Positions 49,249 to 58,742 of a DNA stretch of 64,000 bases are shown piece by piece. Below the pieces are notes generated by a model, which saw only the letters and a list, made by a program, of their open reading frames with translations, was not told the origin of the DNA and searched no databases. Position 1 is the first letter of the stretch. Every line of letters begins with the position of its first letter. Source of the DNA: Liolophura sinensis (Eukaryota; Mollusca; Polyplacophora; Chitonida; Chitonidae); the NCBI RefSeq assembly GCF_032854445.1, contig NC_088304.1:3288001-3352000 (forward strand), read 5' to 3'. The position numbers and the translations under genes were made by a program.

Positions 49249-49534
49249 TGTAATAGAGAAGAAGTACTCAGTTTTCAGTGGAGCAGGAAGGCTGTCGATA
49301 CTCTAGATGTGGCATACAGATCAAATTTCAGACTCGAAATCCGTTAATAATTTCCAGGTCGAATACAAATATTGGTATCTGGGTCGCACTTCGATTGTGG
49401 TGTTCAGGTAAGCACTACGTTTTTGTTAAACTTGTGCTGCATCACAAAATCATTACCAAATAGACACTGGACATGACTCAGTACTTCAAGTTTTATGTCG
49501 ACCAACACGACGAGAACTTTCATTTTCCTCTTAT
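49249..49534. other. Intergenic spacer
   Basis: Nothing was recognised. Confidence 0.3.
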
Positions 49535-49680
49535 TTATTTCTACGATTTATTTATGTACTTAATTCTTGTTTAACGCCTCACTCAAGAACTGTTCACTCA
49601 TAACATGGCCGTCAATATTATGGGTTGAGGTAAATGGAAGTTCCGGGATAAACCACCATGCTACTGGCATGTTACTGACG
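49535..49680 (-). mobile_element. SINE-A copy, strongly diverged
   Basis: A TTTA tail followed by 'gtttaacgcctcactcaaga', 'gccgtcaatattatgg' and 'ggataaaccaccatgctact', in the order of a reversed SINE-A. Confidence 0.62.
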
Positions 49681-49767
49681 AGACTACGCTAAACGGTCAC
49701 ACAACTTATTGTCAACAAGGTCCAACGAATAGAGAGAGCTGGGAATCTACAAATTCCGTGCCTGACA

Positions 49768-50010
49768 GTGGTCAGTGTGTTAGCGCTGTAGAATGGCCTC
49801 GCAACAGGTCTCTCAACAACGAAATCGCAACGCAGTTCAAGTTCAGCTCATGATGGTTTCCTTTCCGGTTTTACATGAGAAAGTCATGAAGCTACCTGCT
49901 GGTGGTTGCGGGTTCCCTTCGGTTCTCTCTGTGCATAATGCTGGCCGCTGTAGTATATAGGTGAAATATTTGTACGGAGTAAATCACCAATAAAATAATT
50001 AAATAAATCG
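49768..50010 (+). mobile_element. SINE-A copy, diverged, nearly full length
   Basis: Head remnant 'cagtgtgttagcgctgtaga', 'gttcaagttcagctcatgat', 'cataatgctggccgctgt' and the tail 'caccaataaaataattaaat'. Confidence 0.78.
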
Positions 50011-50124
50011 AGCTATCAAACAGTGACCATATAGGCATCGAGTTCTAAATTATATAATATTGCAATTTATAAAGTTTCGTATTGTTACAAGGGCTACTGC
50101 CCCTAATGCTGAAGTTAACAATCG
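50011..50124. other. Short spacer
   Basis: Nothing was recognised. Confidence 0.3.
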
Positions 50125-50475
50125 CTGTGTGATATTTTAATTTACAATGTTTACTTTGTTGCCACAATTTGCAATGTTTCTCTTTGTTGCAACAATTTAC
50201 AATTTTTAATTTGTTGCCACAATTTACTTTGTTGCTACTATTTGCTTGATGTAGTAAATTATAACTGTTTAATAATGCTGCATCTTACAATGCTAACTTG
50301 ATGCTACAAAGTGCAATGGTGGTTTACATTGTTAAAATTTGTTTATAGCTGCTCTGTATTACAATTTGACAGCGGTTTTCATTGATATAATTTTAATGCT
50401 TTATTGATGCTACTATCTGCAATGATTGTGTAATGTTACAAGTTGTAGTACCTTCTTAATGCAACAAGTTATAAT
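50125..50475. repeat. Degenerate minisatellite of 'ttgttgccacaattt' words
   Basis: Loose repeats of 'tttgttgccacaattt', 'ttacaatgt' and 'gatgctac' recur every 25-40 bp. The unit is poorly preserved, suggesting an old array. Confidence 0.6.
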
Positions 50476-50549
50476 AGAGAAAGAGCTGTAAAACCCGCCA
50501 CAGCTTCCAGGTCTTATTGATAAATGATTACGCATTATCATTTATTAGC

Positions 50550-50815
50550 ACAGCACAATGACCCAGTTGCCTCTGACCAATGCGCTCGCTGTGAGGTGAA
50601 AGTCCAGCTTTTGCTGGCTGCACCTTCCCCCCCCCCCCCACACACACACACCGGCCGTACGTGAGAAGGTCTGCAGCTGCAGCAACCTGCGTACTGTCTT
50701 AGATTTCCCTTTTTCTCACAAAATATCCCCTTTTTTCCCCACCACAAAATACCGTCGTCGAGTAAGTGAAATATCATTGAGCGCACGGCGCAAAACACCA
50801 TGTAATTAAATAAGT
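50550..50815 (+). mobile_element. SINE-A copy carrying a (C)13-(CA)n expansion
   Basis: 'agcacaatgacccagttgcc', 'agaaggtctgcagctg' and 'gcgcacggcgcaaaacacca' mark the element. A run of 13 C (50627-50639) followed by CA repeats sits where intact copies read 'cctctccggcc'. Confidence 0.82.
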
Positions 50816-51494
50816 AACTAACTCAGTAACTCAATAAATCAAGTCAGTAAATCCTGATTTGTTGTTAGAACCTGAGCTCAAACCTTTAAGATGACCGAAA
50901 GAGATTAATCTATGTCCCATGTATCAATAAATGCTTAATTCCGTAACCTCTGTGAACGTCCATGTTCCCTCATGTTGTTCTAATGTTATCTATGGCTGAA
51001 TATATATGGTTCCACTTCGACGCTTTCTAAATAATGTTTGTTTACTTTAATGAGGGTGTAGCGCCATATTGAAGAATAGTTCGTAATATGCTTAAATACC
51101 ACGAGGATTTAAGGGAATACAGCAAGAGTAAGGTTATGTAGATTCACCGTGGAAAAATGTTAATAAAAATCTAAATTTTTAAAAAAAGTTTCTGAAAATC
51201 TGACATAAAAAGCAATAAAGTATTAGAATTTTAAGGCGAGATTAAGAGCACGCCTTTACATTATATGGCGTCGTCACAGATAATTTTTGAAAGTTAAAAA
51301 AAATTTTTTTGAAAGCTTGTGAAAAGCATCGTGTAACGTGCATTATAGTACAACTGTGGAGTTGTTTTGATCGTAAATATAAATGTTTCAGATAAATGTT
51401 TAAGATAAAAAAAGAAAACCTCATGACATTGATGACATCTACCGGTTTTAATATGGTCCATAATCTCCCTTTTAGAATGGGGATAAATGAAAGC
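50816..51494. other. Intergenic stretch
   Basis: AT-rich, with nothing recognised. Confidence 0.3.
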
Positions 51495-52715
51495 ATTCTG
51501 TTCGTGTTAAGTCTTTTCCAAAAAAGGTAAAACCAAGTGACGATGATTTCATTCTGTGTTGTCTTTTTTCTTTAAGAACAAACTATATTGAGCGCTGTCG
51601 GAACATAATGCTGAAGACACCTGAGATGACACTCTAAGCAGCCACTGTATATTAACACCATAAATGACACCGAGGCAGTAACAGTATATCAACATCATAG
51701 GTGACACTCCAAACCGTCACAAAATATCGACACCATACGTGACACTGCAAGTAGTTACAGTATATCGACACCAGACATGACACCCAACGCAGTCACAGTA
51801 TATCGACATCATACATGACACCCCAAGCCGTCACAATATATCGAGACCAAACATGACACCCAAAGCAATCACATTATATCGTCACCATACATGGCACCCA
51901 AAGTAGTCACAATATATAGATATCAGATATGAAACCCCACGTAGTCACAGTATATCGACACCATACATGACATCCCAAGCAGTCACAATTTATCGACACC
52001 ATACACAACACCTCAAACAATCAGAGTATACCGACACTAGACATGACGCCTTAAGAAGTAACAATATATCGACACCAGACATGACGCCCAAGCATTTATT
52101 AATTCTGTTCGTAAAAAACGTAAAGCCAAGTGACGGTGATTTCATTCTGTGTTGTCTTTTTTCTTTAAGAACAAACTATATTGAGCGCTGTCGGACTGGA
52201 ACATAATGCTGAGGACACCAGAGATGACACCCCAAGCAGCAACAGTATATCGAGACCAGGCATGACATCCCAGTCTTGATATATCGACACTAGAAATAAC
52301 ATCCCAGACAAACAGAGTATATCGACACCATACATGACATCCCAAGCAGTCACATTATATCGACACCAGACATGACACCCCAAGCAGTCACAATATATCG
52401 ACATCATACATTACACCCCAAGCCGTCACAATATATCGACATCAAACATGACACCCCAAGCCATCACATGATATCGTCACCAGACACGATGCCCAAAGCA
52501 GTAACAATACACAGACACCAGACGTGGCACCCCAAACAGCCTCGATATATCGACACCAGACATCACACCCAAGCAGTCACAGTATATCGACACCATACAT
52601 GGCTCCCAAAGCAGTCACAGTACATACACCAGACATGACACCGCAAGGAGTCAGTAAATCGACACCAGACATGGTGCCCCAAGCATTTACAGCATATTGG
52701 CACCAGGCAGACAAG
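51495..52715. repeat. 38 bp minisatellite derived from a SINE-B core
   Basis: About 27-30 copies of a 38-bp unit, 'agacatgacaccccaagcag' then 'tcacagtatatcgacacc'. The unit matches the reverse complement of the SINE-B stretch between its two GGTGTC words at 30 of 38 positions (7547-7590 copy) with identical length. Boundary sequence at 51611-51630 and 52209-52230 reads 'gctgaagacacc' or 'gctgaggacacc', the next SINE-B block. A flank of about 110 bp with 'gatttcattctgtgttgtct' occurs at both 51540 and 52138, so a larger unit of about 600 bp was also duplicated. Confidence 0.85.
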
Positions 52716-52961
52716 TATTTGGCCAGTCTCTCTTATGCAGAGAAAATAGCTATGTTGATTGCCAAGAGATATCTGTTCCGGCGATACGGATACTGTGACG
52801 TTTGTAACCACAAGCAAGTTAGAATTAAATGGAAATCATACACTGAAAACATGTTGTTTGATGCTGCTCTTCTTCTTGTTTTCTTTTTGTGATAAGTCTT
52901 ACATTACTTGTGCTGTTAAAATTATTTCACTGTACAAGAAATACGTTAAGAAACAAGTAGG
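52716..52961. other. Intergenic spacer
   Basis: Nothing was recognised. The 122-codon frame at 52524-52892 begins in the minisatellite. Confidence 0.3.
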
Positions 52962-53074
<113 letters not shown>

Positions 53075-53269
53075 GTAGATGATGTACATGCATCATACTT
53101 TCAAAGCTCCTGCGATAAAAACACAAAATGCGCTAGATCAAGACCCTGAACCTGATTAACGAAAAGTGCGCTGTGGTTGAAATTGCATATAAGATACATT
53201 AAGTACACTATATCGAGGTAGAACCACAAAATTAGCCCATAAAATCAATTTACTGACTGGGGTTGAAGA
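53075..53269. other. Short spacer
   Basis: Nothing was recognised. Confidence 0.3.
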
Positions 53270-53470
53270 CGCACCAAAGATATTTTCACTTATACTACTG
53301 TAGTCAGATTTAAGGGTGAAGAAAACTGAAGTTCACGAAATAAACCACCGCACTTCGACAGGTAGGTGAAAAATCGCCTGACTTCAAGCTTCGGCCGATG
53401 CAGCGAAAGCTGGATTCGAACACGCGACCTCACTGATCACAAACCCAGCACCTGAAATGAAACTGGAACT
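53270..53470 (-). mobile_element. SINE-C copy
   Basis: On the minus strand it has the B-box 'gtgttcgaatccagc' near 53413, followed by 'tttcgctgcatcgg' and a 3' part with 'agtataagtgaaaata'. The head resembles the copies at 10.3 and 43.96 kb. Confidence 0.5.
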
Positions 53471-53980
53471 GAACCAGCAAGGAACGGATTTTAACCTGCA
53501 ACTTATTTGTTCAACAACAGGTCAGTTGTGTCGAGACCAACGCGTTACACGGAAGAGCTAGCGAGGGCCATGTCTATACATATCTATATATAAAGCAACA
53601 CAAAAGTATAACCATTTTTTGTTTGTTGAAATTTTCTTTTTATCTCGCTTTAACATGATGGTTTTGATACATCGCAAATGCTATTGCTTTTACATTGGGT
53701 ATAATGAATTAATTGAAAAACAAAAGAAAAGAACATAATAAGAAGAAAAAAAAACAGTGAGATTCTGGAATTTCTGGAATACAGTTTGACTTATTTTGTA
53801 TCACGATACATTGGAACAAATGACTAATCCACGACACATTTGACTGATAAAGGAATTTTCCCTTGAGGATAGGACACGTGACCAGCATCAGACGCCATAC
53901 AGTTTTATTAAAGAACTTCACGTAATATACCATCACACTGACACACTTGCGTACATGCGCCAAAAATTTTACTGAGTTGT
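53471..53980. other. Intergenic stretch downstream of Tbx2/3
   Basis: An alternative minus-strand AATAAA lies at 53904-53909. Otherwise nothing was recognised. Confidence 0.35.
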
Positions 53981-54422
53981 GATGTGTATACAGTTAACAT
54001 TTATTTCCTTAAAAAGCGACAAACTCCTAAGCAATTCGATAGGAGGAATAAAAAGAAAACGAAAAACAAATGATATCCCTGCGTATAAGGAGTTCTAATC
54101 TCGTGTGCATGAGGGAAATCCATGAAAAGCACCCTCAAGCTTCATTATGCCACAGACGGAGCGAGAATCTAATAAATATGTATAACCTTCGGTGACTAGA
54201 AGAGTATATACCCGCGATATACAAAGAAAAACTCGATGAAAGGCGCACATTCCTCTGGCAATCACAATAAAGTCATAGATTTAATGAATATACATCAGAC
54301 CCTGGCTTTTCCCCATCCCACCCAATCCCCATCCCCCATCACATCTATCCCCACATACGCACACAGCTCCACCCCCTTATGCCAACACTCCCTCATGAAC
54401 ACGGAGGGGAGTAGCATTTGCA
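53981..54422 (-). other. Putative Tbx2/3 3' UTR
   Basis: It runs from the stop codon to just past an AATAAA (plus positions 54000-54005) about 420 bases downstream. A second AATAAA at 53904-53909 is an alternative end. The transcript strand contains a strong G-quadruplex motif at 54337-54311, about 86 bases after the stop. Confidence 0.55.
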
Positions 54423-55606
54423 TTACCCTTCTCCTTTGTCGTACGATCGTGAGGGTAAACTTAGCCCTTCGGATCGCCGTGGTTTATGTATGTCCAACCC
54501 ATTTAACAACCTCTCCATATGCTTGAGTTCACGACCAGAAGTGCTTTCCCTGGACGACGAATGCGTGTGCGGATGCGCATGAGCATGCGTACTGGGTGGA
54601 GATTTGCTGACTCTTCCGGGAGTGACATGAGCACTGTGGTGATTGTCCATGTGTTGAGACAAGTTGTTTCCGGGTCTCAGGGAGCCCGAGGCTGACGGTG
54701 GAGAACACAAATGATGGACGGTGGACGAAGGACATGAAGCTGCTGAGGAACGAGTCGAATTTTGAATGTTATAAGGAGAAAATCTGCTCTTTGTTCGAGA
54801 ATTGAGCACTGGCCCCAAAGACATGCCGGGCAAAAGTTGGGTGGAGTGGTCCCCGAGTCCCATCACTGATCCCAGCATGCCGTTGGAACAGAAGAGTTGC
54901 GGGTGGGATGGGTGACCACCCATATTTAGTAAGTTCTGGGCAATAGCTGCTTGGGTGTACGTAGGTGACAGACTGGATAAGTCTATTCCGGACCCGGTAG
55001 ACGCCATGTTGTAGTAAGGTAAAGTCAATAGGCTTTCGTTGTGAAAATGAGGTGCACCGTTGTTAAGAAGCATGTGACCGAGCTGGCTGGAAAACGGACT
55101 GGAACCATCCGGATAAGCCGAAGGGTATAGAAATGAAAATGGCGGCGGACACAAAGGGCCGTTAATCCGCGGAGGGATTTCCTCGACGGCTGGTTCACCC
55201 AGACGACGCTCCGGCTCCGGCGTACTTGACTTCTCGCTTTCTGATTTGAAATCGTTGCTCCGCGTCGGACTCAGGCTCTGCAGTCTCTCTACACGCTGCT
55301 CAATACTCTCCCGGTCTGGATACAGATTTCGCTCCCTTGAAGAGACGTCTTTGACGTCTGGTTTCATGAGAAGAACAGGCGGTTTACCCGAATTATCTGG
55401 AACCATGTTTGGTGATTTGGAACCCTCTTCCATGCTGTTTGGACTGGTACATGGGTCTGGAGATTTTCTTGTTGGAGCCTCCTCAATTTTATCTCTCTTA
55501 TCCTCCGATGGATTAGGTGCATCGTGACCGTTCACGGAATCTTCATTGTCCTTCTTAGCTTTTTGATGCTCCTTGTCTCTGTCATATTCGGGTACAAGTT
55601 TGTCGT
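54423..55606 (-). CDS. Tbx2/3: Tbx2/3 T-box factor, last coding exon (C-terminal region)
   Basis: Acceptor TTTCAG at 55612-55607, stop TAA at 54425-54423. The exon completes a codon split 1+2 with the previous exon and encodes 394 further residues. The start is charged and low in complexity (DDKLVPEYDRDKEHQKAKKD), followed by a Ser/Pro-rich segment. A hydrophobic, Pro/Gly/Asn-rich middle includes PPPFSFLYPSAYPDGSS and LGHMLLNNGAPHFHN. Then come RFSPYNIQNSTRSS, a His-rich stretch near HAHAHPHTH, and a short helix-like segment, ELKHMERLLNGLDI, near the end. In known Tbx2/3 proteins the region after the T-box carries repression activity, so the same role is inferred here. The apparent ORF extends to 55679, but the first 24 residues are intron sequence before the acceptor. 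Joined with the other exons the window encodes 539 residues. Confidence 0.93.
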
Positions 55607-57290
55607 CTGAAACAGAAAATGAAATAAATGTTGAAAAAAGCATAACATAGCAAAAAAAATCACATGCGGTCAGTACCACAAAACCAAAGGAAAGCGTTTA
55701 TTCTGCTTGCAAATATGCCACAAATAGGAGGCAACTCAACGCCATCCAAAATGTAAACTACATATGACAGCAGAATTGATGACAAGCATCGTGGGTTCAT
55801 CAAAAATATAAATATATTGGTTAACTAGACGGATGGCATTGTGGGTTCATCAAAAATATAAAATATATTGGTTAACTAGACGGATGGCATTGTGGGTTCA
55901 TCAAAAATATAAAATATATTGGTCAACTAGACGGACGGTATTGTGGGGTTATCAAAAATAATAAACATATTGATCAGCCAGACGGATGGCATTGTGGGGT
56001 TATCAGAAATATTAAATATATGATTTGGTCAAAGAATTTGAGGAACAGCACCGTAAGTTTCATCTAACATGTTACATATACAGAGTAGAAAAACAAAATT
56101 GCAGGCTCATCGAAATATAAAACAGGGCTTATGCAAACGTATAAAATATATAGGTTAATAGAGTTGATGAACAATATCATCGACAAACGAAACACTGGGC
56201 AATATTGTTGGTGAACAATACTGTAAATTCTTCAAACGTGTAAAACATATTGGTTAACAGAGTTCATACACAGCATCACAGGTTAATAAAACCTAAAAAT
56301 TTCTGTCATGGTAGACTTATCAAATACACAAAATCTACAGACCAATGAGAATCATCAACAACATCGTACGTTCACCAAACACATAAAATATATTGGTCAG
56401 TAAAGTTCATGGGAGGCATTGCGCGTTCTATAATCATATTAATGCATTGTCAATTTAATCTTTTTGCGACTACTCTTCTCAGCTAACTAATTTTCATGTA
56501 AATGTACTAATTTTACTTCGTGGCAAGACAGTGGTGTCTCACTGAAAAATATCCTTGAGGGTTTCACTAGGTTTTGTAATTTCAGCTGAGTGGGACTTTT
56601 AGGATTTCGTCTGCAGTTCCAGGTTTCTGGCGCATTCACTTACGTGGGAGTATACACTTTAAGGACTTCGACTTCGTCATTCACTCACTTGGCAGTATGG
56701 ACTTATCACGCTATAAAGGTCTTCCTGTCGTATGTATCAATAGCACAAAACCCACAAAGCGGTCTGGATTTTCACTATTTTACTTTTAAACTTTAATTAC
56801 AAGCTTCGCAACTGGTGTTTTAAGTTGTTTGGAAATCTGCCATGCATTGTCTTAATGTATTTATATATTAAATGTAATGGCAATACATCATTTTTAGAAT
56901 TCTCGACCAGTGACGTCTAATATATTGCACATGATATCATTGCACAATTTCTTTTTTACATAATTATTGTTAAGCCAAGCTGTTTAAGGTGCATATAATT
57001 CCTACTGTTTAAGCATTTACATGAGCAGTTAGAATAAAATTGACAAAGAGGTCGTATTTCACCAGTTGGGTGTGATCATTTGCCAACTCACACTGTCATC
57101 ACTGCTCCGGTTTGACTGTGCTGTAGTCTTTTATGCTGCTATCATCGACTTTGAACATCCTCAAGTCTTCGAGTGGTATACGAATGTACGAGTTGACGTG
57201 TAGATCCGTTGTTCTCATACCTTTACTCACAAGGTATGTATAAACCCAACCCCACTGCCTTCAAAGCAGTTTCGATTCTTTATACCTTAC
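55607..57290 (-). other. Tbx2/3 intron (phase 1), with a minisatellite
   Basis: A GT-AG intron of 1684 bp: donor 'gtaagg' at 57290-57285, acceptor 'tttcag' at 55612-55607. It contains the 50-51 bp tandem repeat listed separately. The rest is AT-rich and unremarkable. Confidence 0.85.
55775..56020. repeat. Intronic minisatellite, 50-51 bp unit, about 5 copies
   Basis: 'gatggcattgtgggttcatc' with 'aaaatata' and 'tattggttaactagacg' recur at 50-51 bp. Weak further copies with 'cataaaatatattggt' extend to about 56420. Confidence 0.88.
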
Positions 57291-57502
57291 CTTTATGTTC
57301 CGGCGTTTTCGGAGAAGATAAAGAGGGCACCGGATCCTCCTCCGGATCTATCACACAGATATCCATATCCTCAGCATCCTTCTCTTGGTTTTCCTCGTCG
57401 TCATCCAGGTCATGGTCCAGAGAGGGTAGCCTCCCTTTAGTATCCGAGGTGGCGCTGTCATTTTGCCGCACGAGGGTAGTTGATCCAGGCATGAGTGGGC
57501 GC
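57291..57502 (-). CDS. Tbx2/3: Tbx2/3 exon: T-box end and acidic linker
   Basis: Acceptor TTCCTTAG is at 57510-57503 and donor AAAG|gtaagg at 57291/57290. The 212-bp exon takes two bases of the split Lys codon from the previous exon and passes one base on. It encodes the basic end of the T-box and the start of the linker: RPLMPGSTTLVRQNDSATSD, then LDHDLDDDEENQEKDAEDMD and VIDPEEDPVPSLSSPKTPEHK. The acidic stretch (about 20 Asp/Glu residues in 35) is typical of disordered linkers. Basic residues followed by a strongly acidic segment straight after the DNA-binding domain could tune DNA binding or partner choice, which is inference. Confidence 0.93.
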
Positions 57503-58665
57503 CTAAGGAACAAGAACACCCATTTCTTAAAATATACCAAACAATTCTGCTGTTCTCTAGAATGTTGCGAATAATTGAAAAAAAAATCCTTTTTGGGAAT
57601 CATCTGTCAGGGGGATTGATGACATTATTTATTTATAGGATTGTGGGATTACGCTGTATTCTAACCTATTTGGATTTGTGTCACAGTGATTTACACCAGA
57701 ACATTGTGCATATGTATTTCTCATGAAGATGTCTGCAAGCTTCAGTGCCATGAAAAGTAACGCCAAAATTAATTCACGAAATTTGTGAGTTGACCTTGGG
57801 TTATCGGTGGAGAAACACTGGACAGAACTGCCCATTGCCATGTACCTGACAAAACTACAGACTTAAAGCCGGATTCTAGCCACCTCATTGGTTAAATGGA
57901 TACATAATCCAGTCTGACTGGCCCATGTGAGAGATACTAAAGTTCAGGCTATGCCTTGTTTAGGCTTAATTTTAGGTATAGTACTCAAAAGTGATTCCTG
58001 GGTGACCAAGGCTGCAAGATTTAACCCAGGAAAACCAATCTCCACTGTCAGCCAATCAGCGTCGGTTCTGTTCCGCTTTAAGAACCGCTCGTCTGCACTG
58101 ATATCGACTGACTTGAGACTGATCAATACAGAGCAGGGATCAAACTTTTAATCCTCTGATGAGAAACCAACCTTGTTTATTACACCCAGCTTCAACAGCT
58201 TGCTTTTTTAAAGCATCGTCACACTCACTCAATTTACAAACGAGCAAGCACTATTCTATGTTGATCATATGACAAAGACACAAGTCTGTTAGAAATTCTT
58301 TCTTCAAAGGTATCCCTCTTGCAATTCACCGCGCGATGTGTGATCACGGATTGATTTCGCTGGAACCCAATATGAAATACTTTGATGATATATCTTTGTC
58401 GCGAATAAAGCTCTGAGGGAAGAGTAAGACCTGAAAACTCCCGAAAACCGATCCTCGATGATCCGCCGGGCATAAAACCATCATCTCGTGCTTTAACCAG
58501 TAAACTGAGATGGCGGGCGACAAGCCACCCGGGTTGTATCGGCAATTTTACGATCGGGTGTTTTGTTTCTTCGCAATAAGACCTTTTAATGGTTCCTCTC
58601 AGCTTTGTTTGTTAAATATTAAACGTTCGGTGGCAAAGAGAACGTCAATAACTAAGTCGGCTTAC
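57503..58665 (-). other. Tbx2/3 intron (phase 2)
   Basis: A GT-AG intron of 1163 bp: donor 'gtaagc' at 58665-58660, acceptor 'ttccttag' at 57510-57503. It contains dispersed repeat R3 (57925-58090). Confidence 0.85.
57925..58090 (+). repeat. Dispersed repeat R3, copy 2 (intronic)
   Basis: Matches 38845-39010, including an exact 17-base word 'tcagccaatcagcgtcg', which holds a CCAAT box. Confidence 0.65.
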
Positions 58666-58742
58666 TTCTTTTCCCTTTTGCCTCCACCCGTATCACGGAA
58701 TCCTTTAGCAAACGGATTGTTGTCTATTTTTAACTGCGTGAT
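58666..58742 (-). CDS. Tbx2/3: Tbx2/3 exon: T-box C-terminal segment, 77 bp
   Basis: Acceptor CCCAACAG is at 58750-58743 and donor AA|gtaagc at 58666/58665. It encodes [17 protein letters not shown], then TGGGKREKK with the last codon split. The first 17 residues are the highly conserved T-box C-terminal block, whose helix contacts DNA in the minor groove. The RDTG-x-G-basic pattern distinguishes Tbx2/3 from Tbx4/5 proteins. A 77-base exon with a phase-2 end at this point is, to my knowledge, the usual arrangement in Tbx2/3 genes. Confidence 0.97.

Noticed and set aside
52524-52892. 122-codon plus-strand ORF
   Set aside because: The first half is translated minisatellite, the remainder has no recognisable content.
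55607-55679. Upstream extension of the 418-codon Tbx2/3 ORF starting MVLTACDFFCYV
   Set aside because: These 24 residues lie before a clear TTTCAG acceptor, and the frame joins correctly to the previous exon only at 55606.
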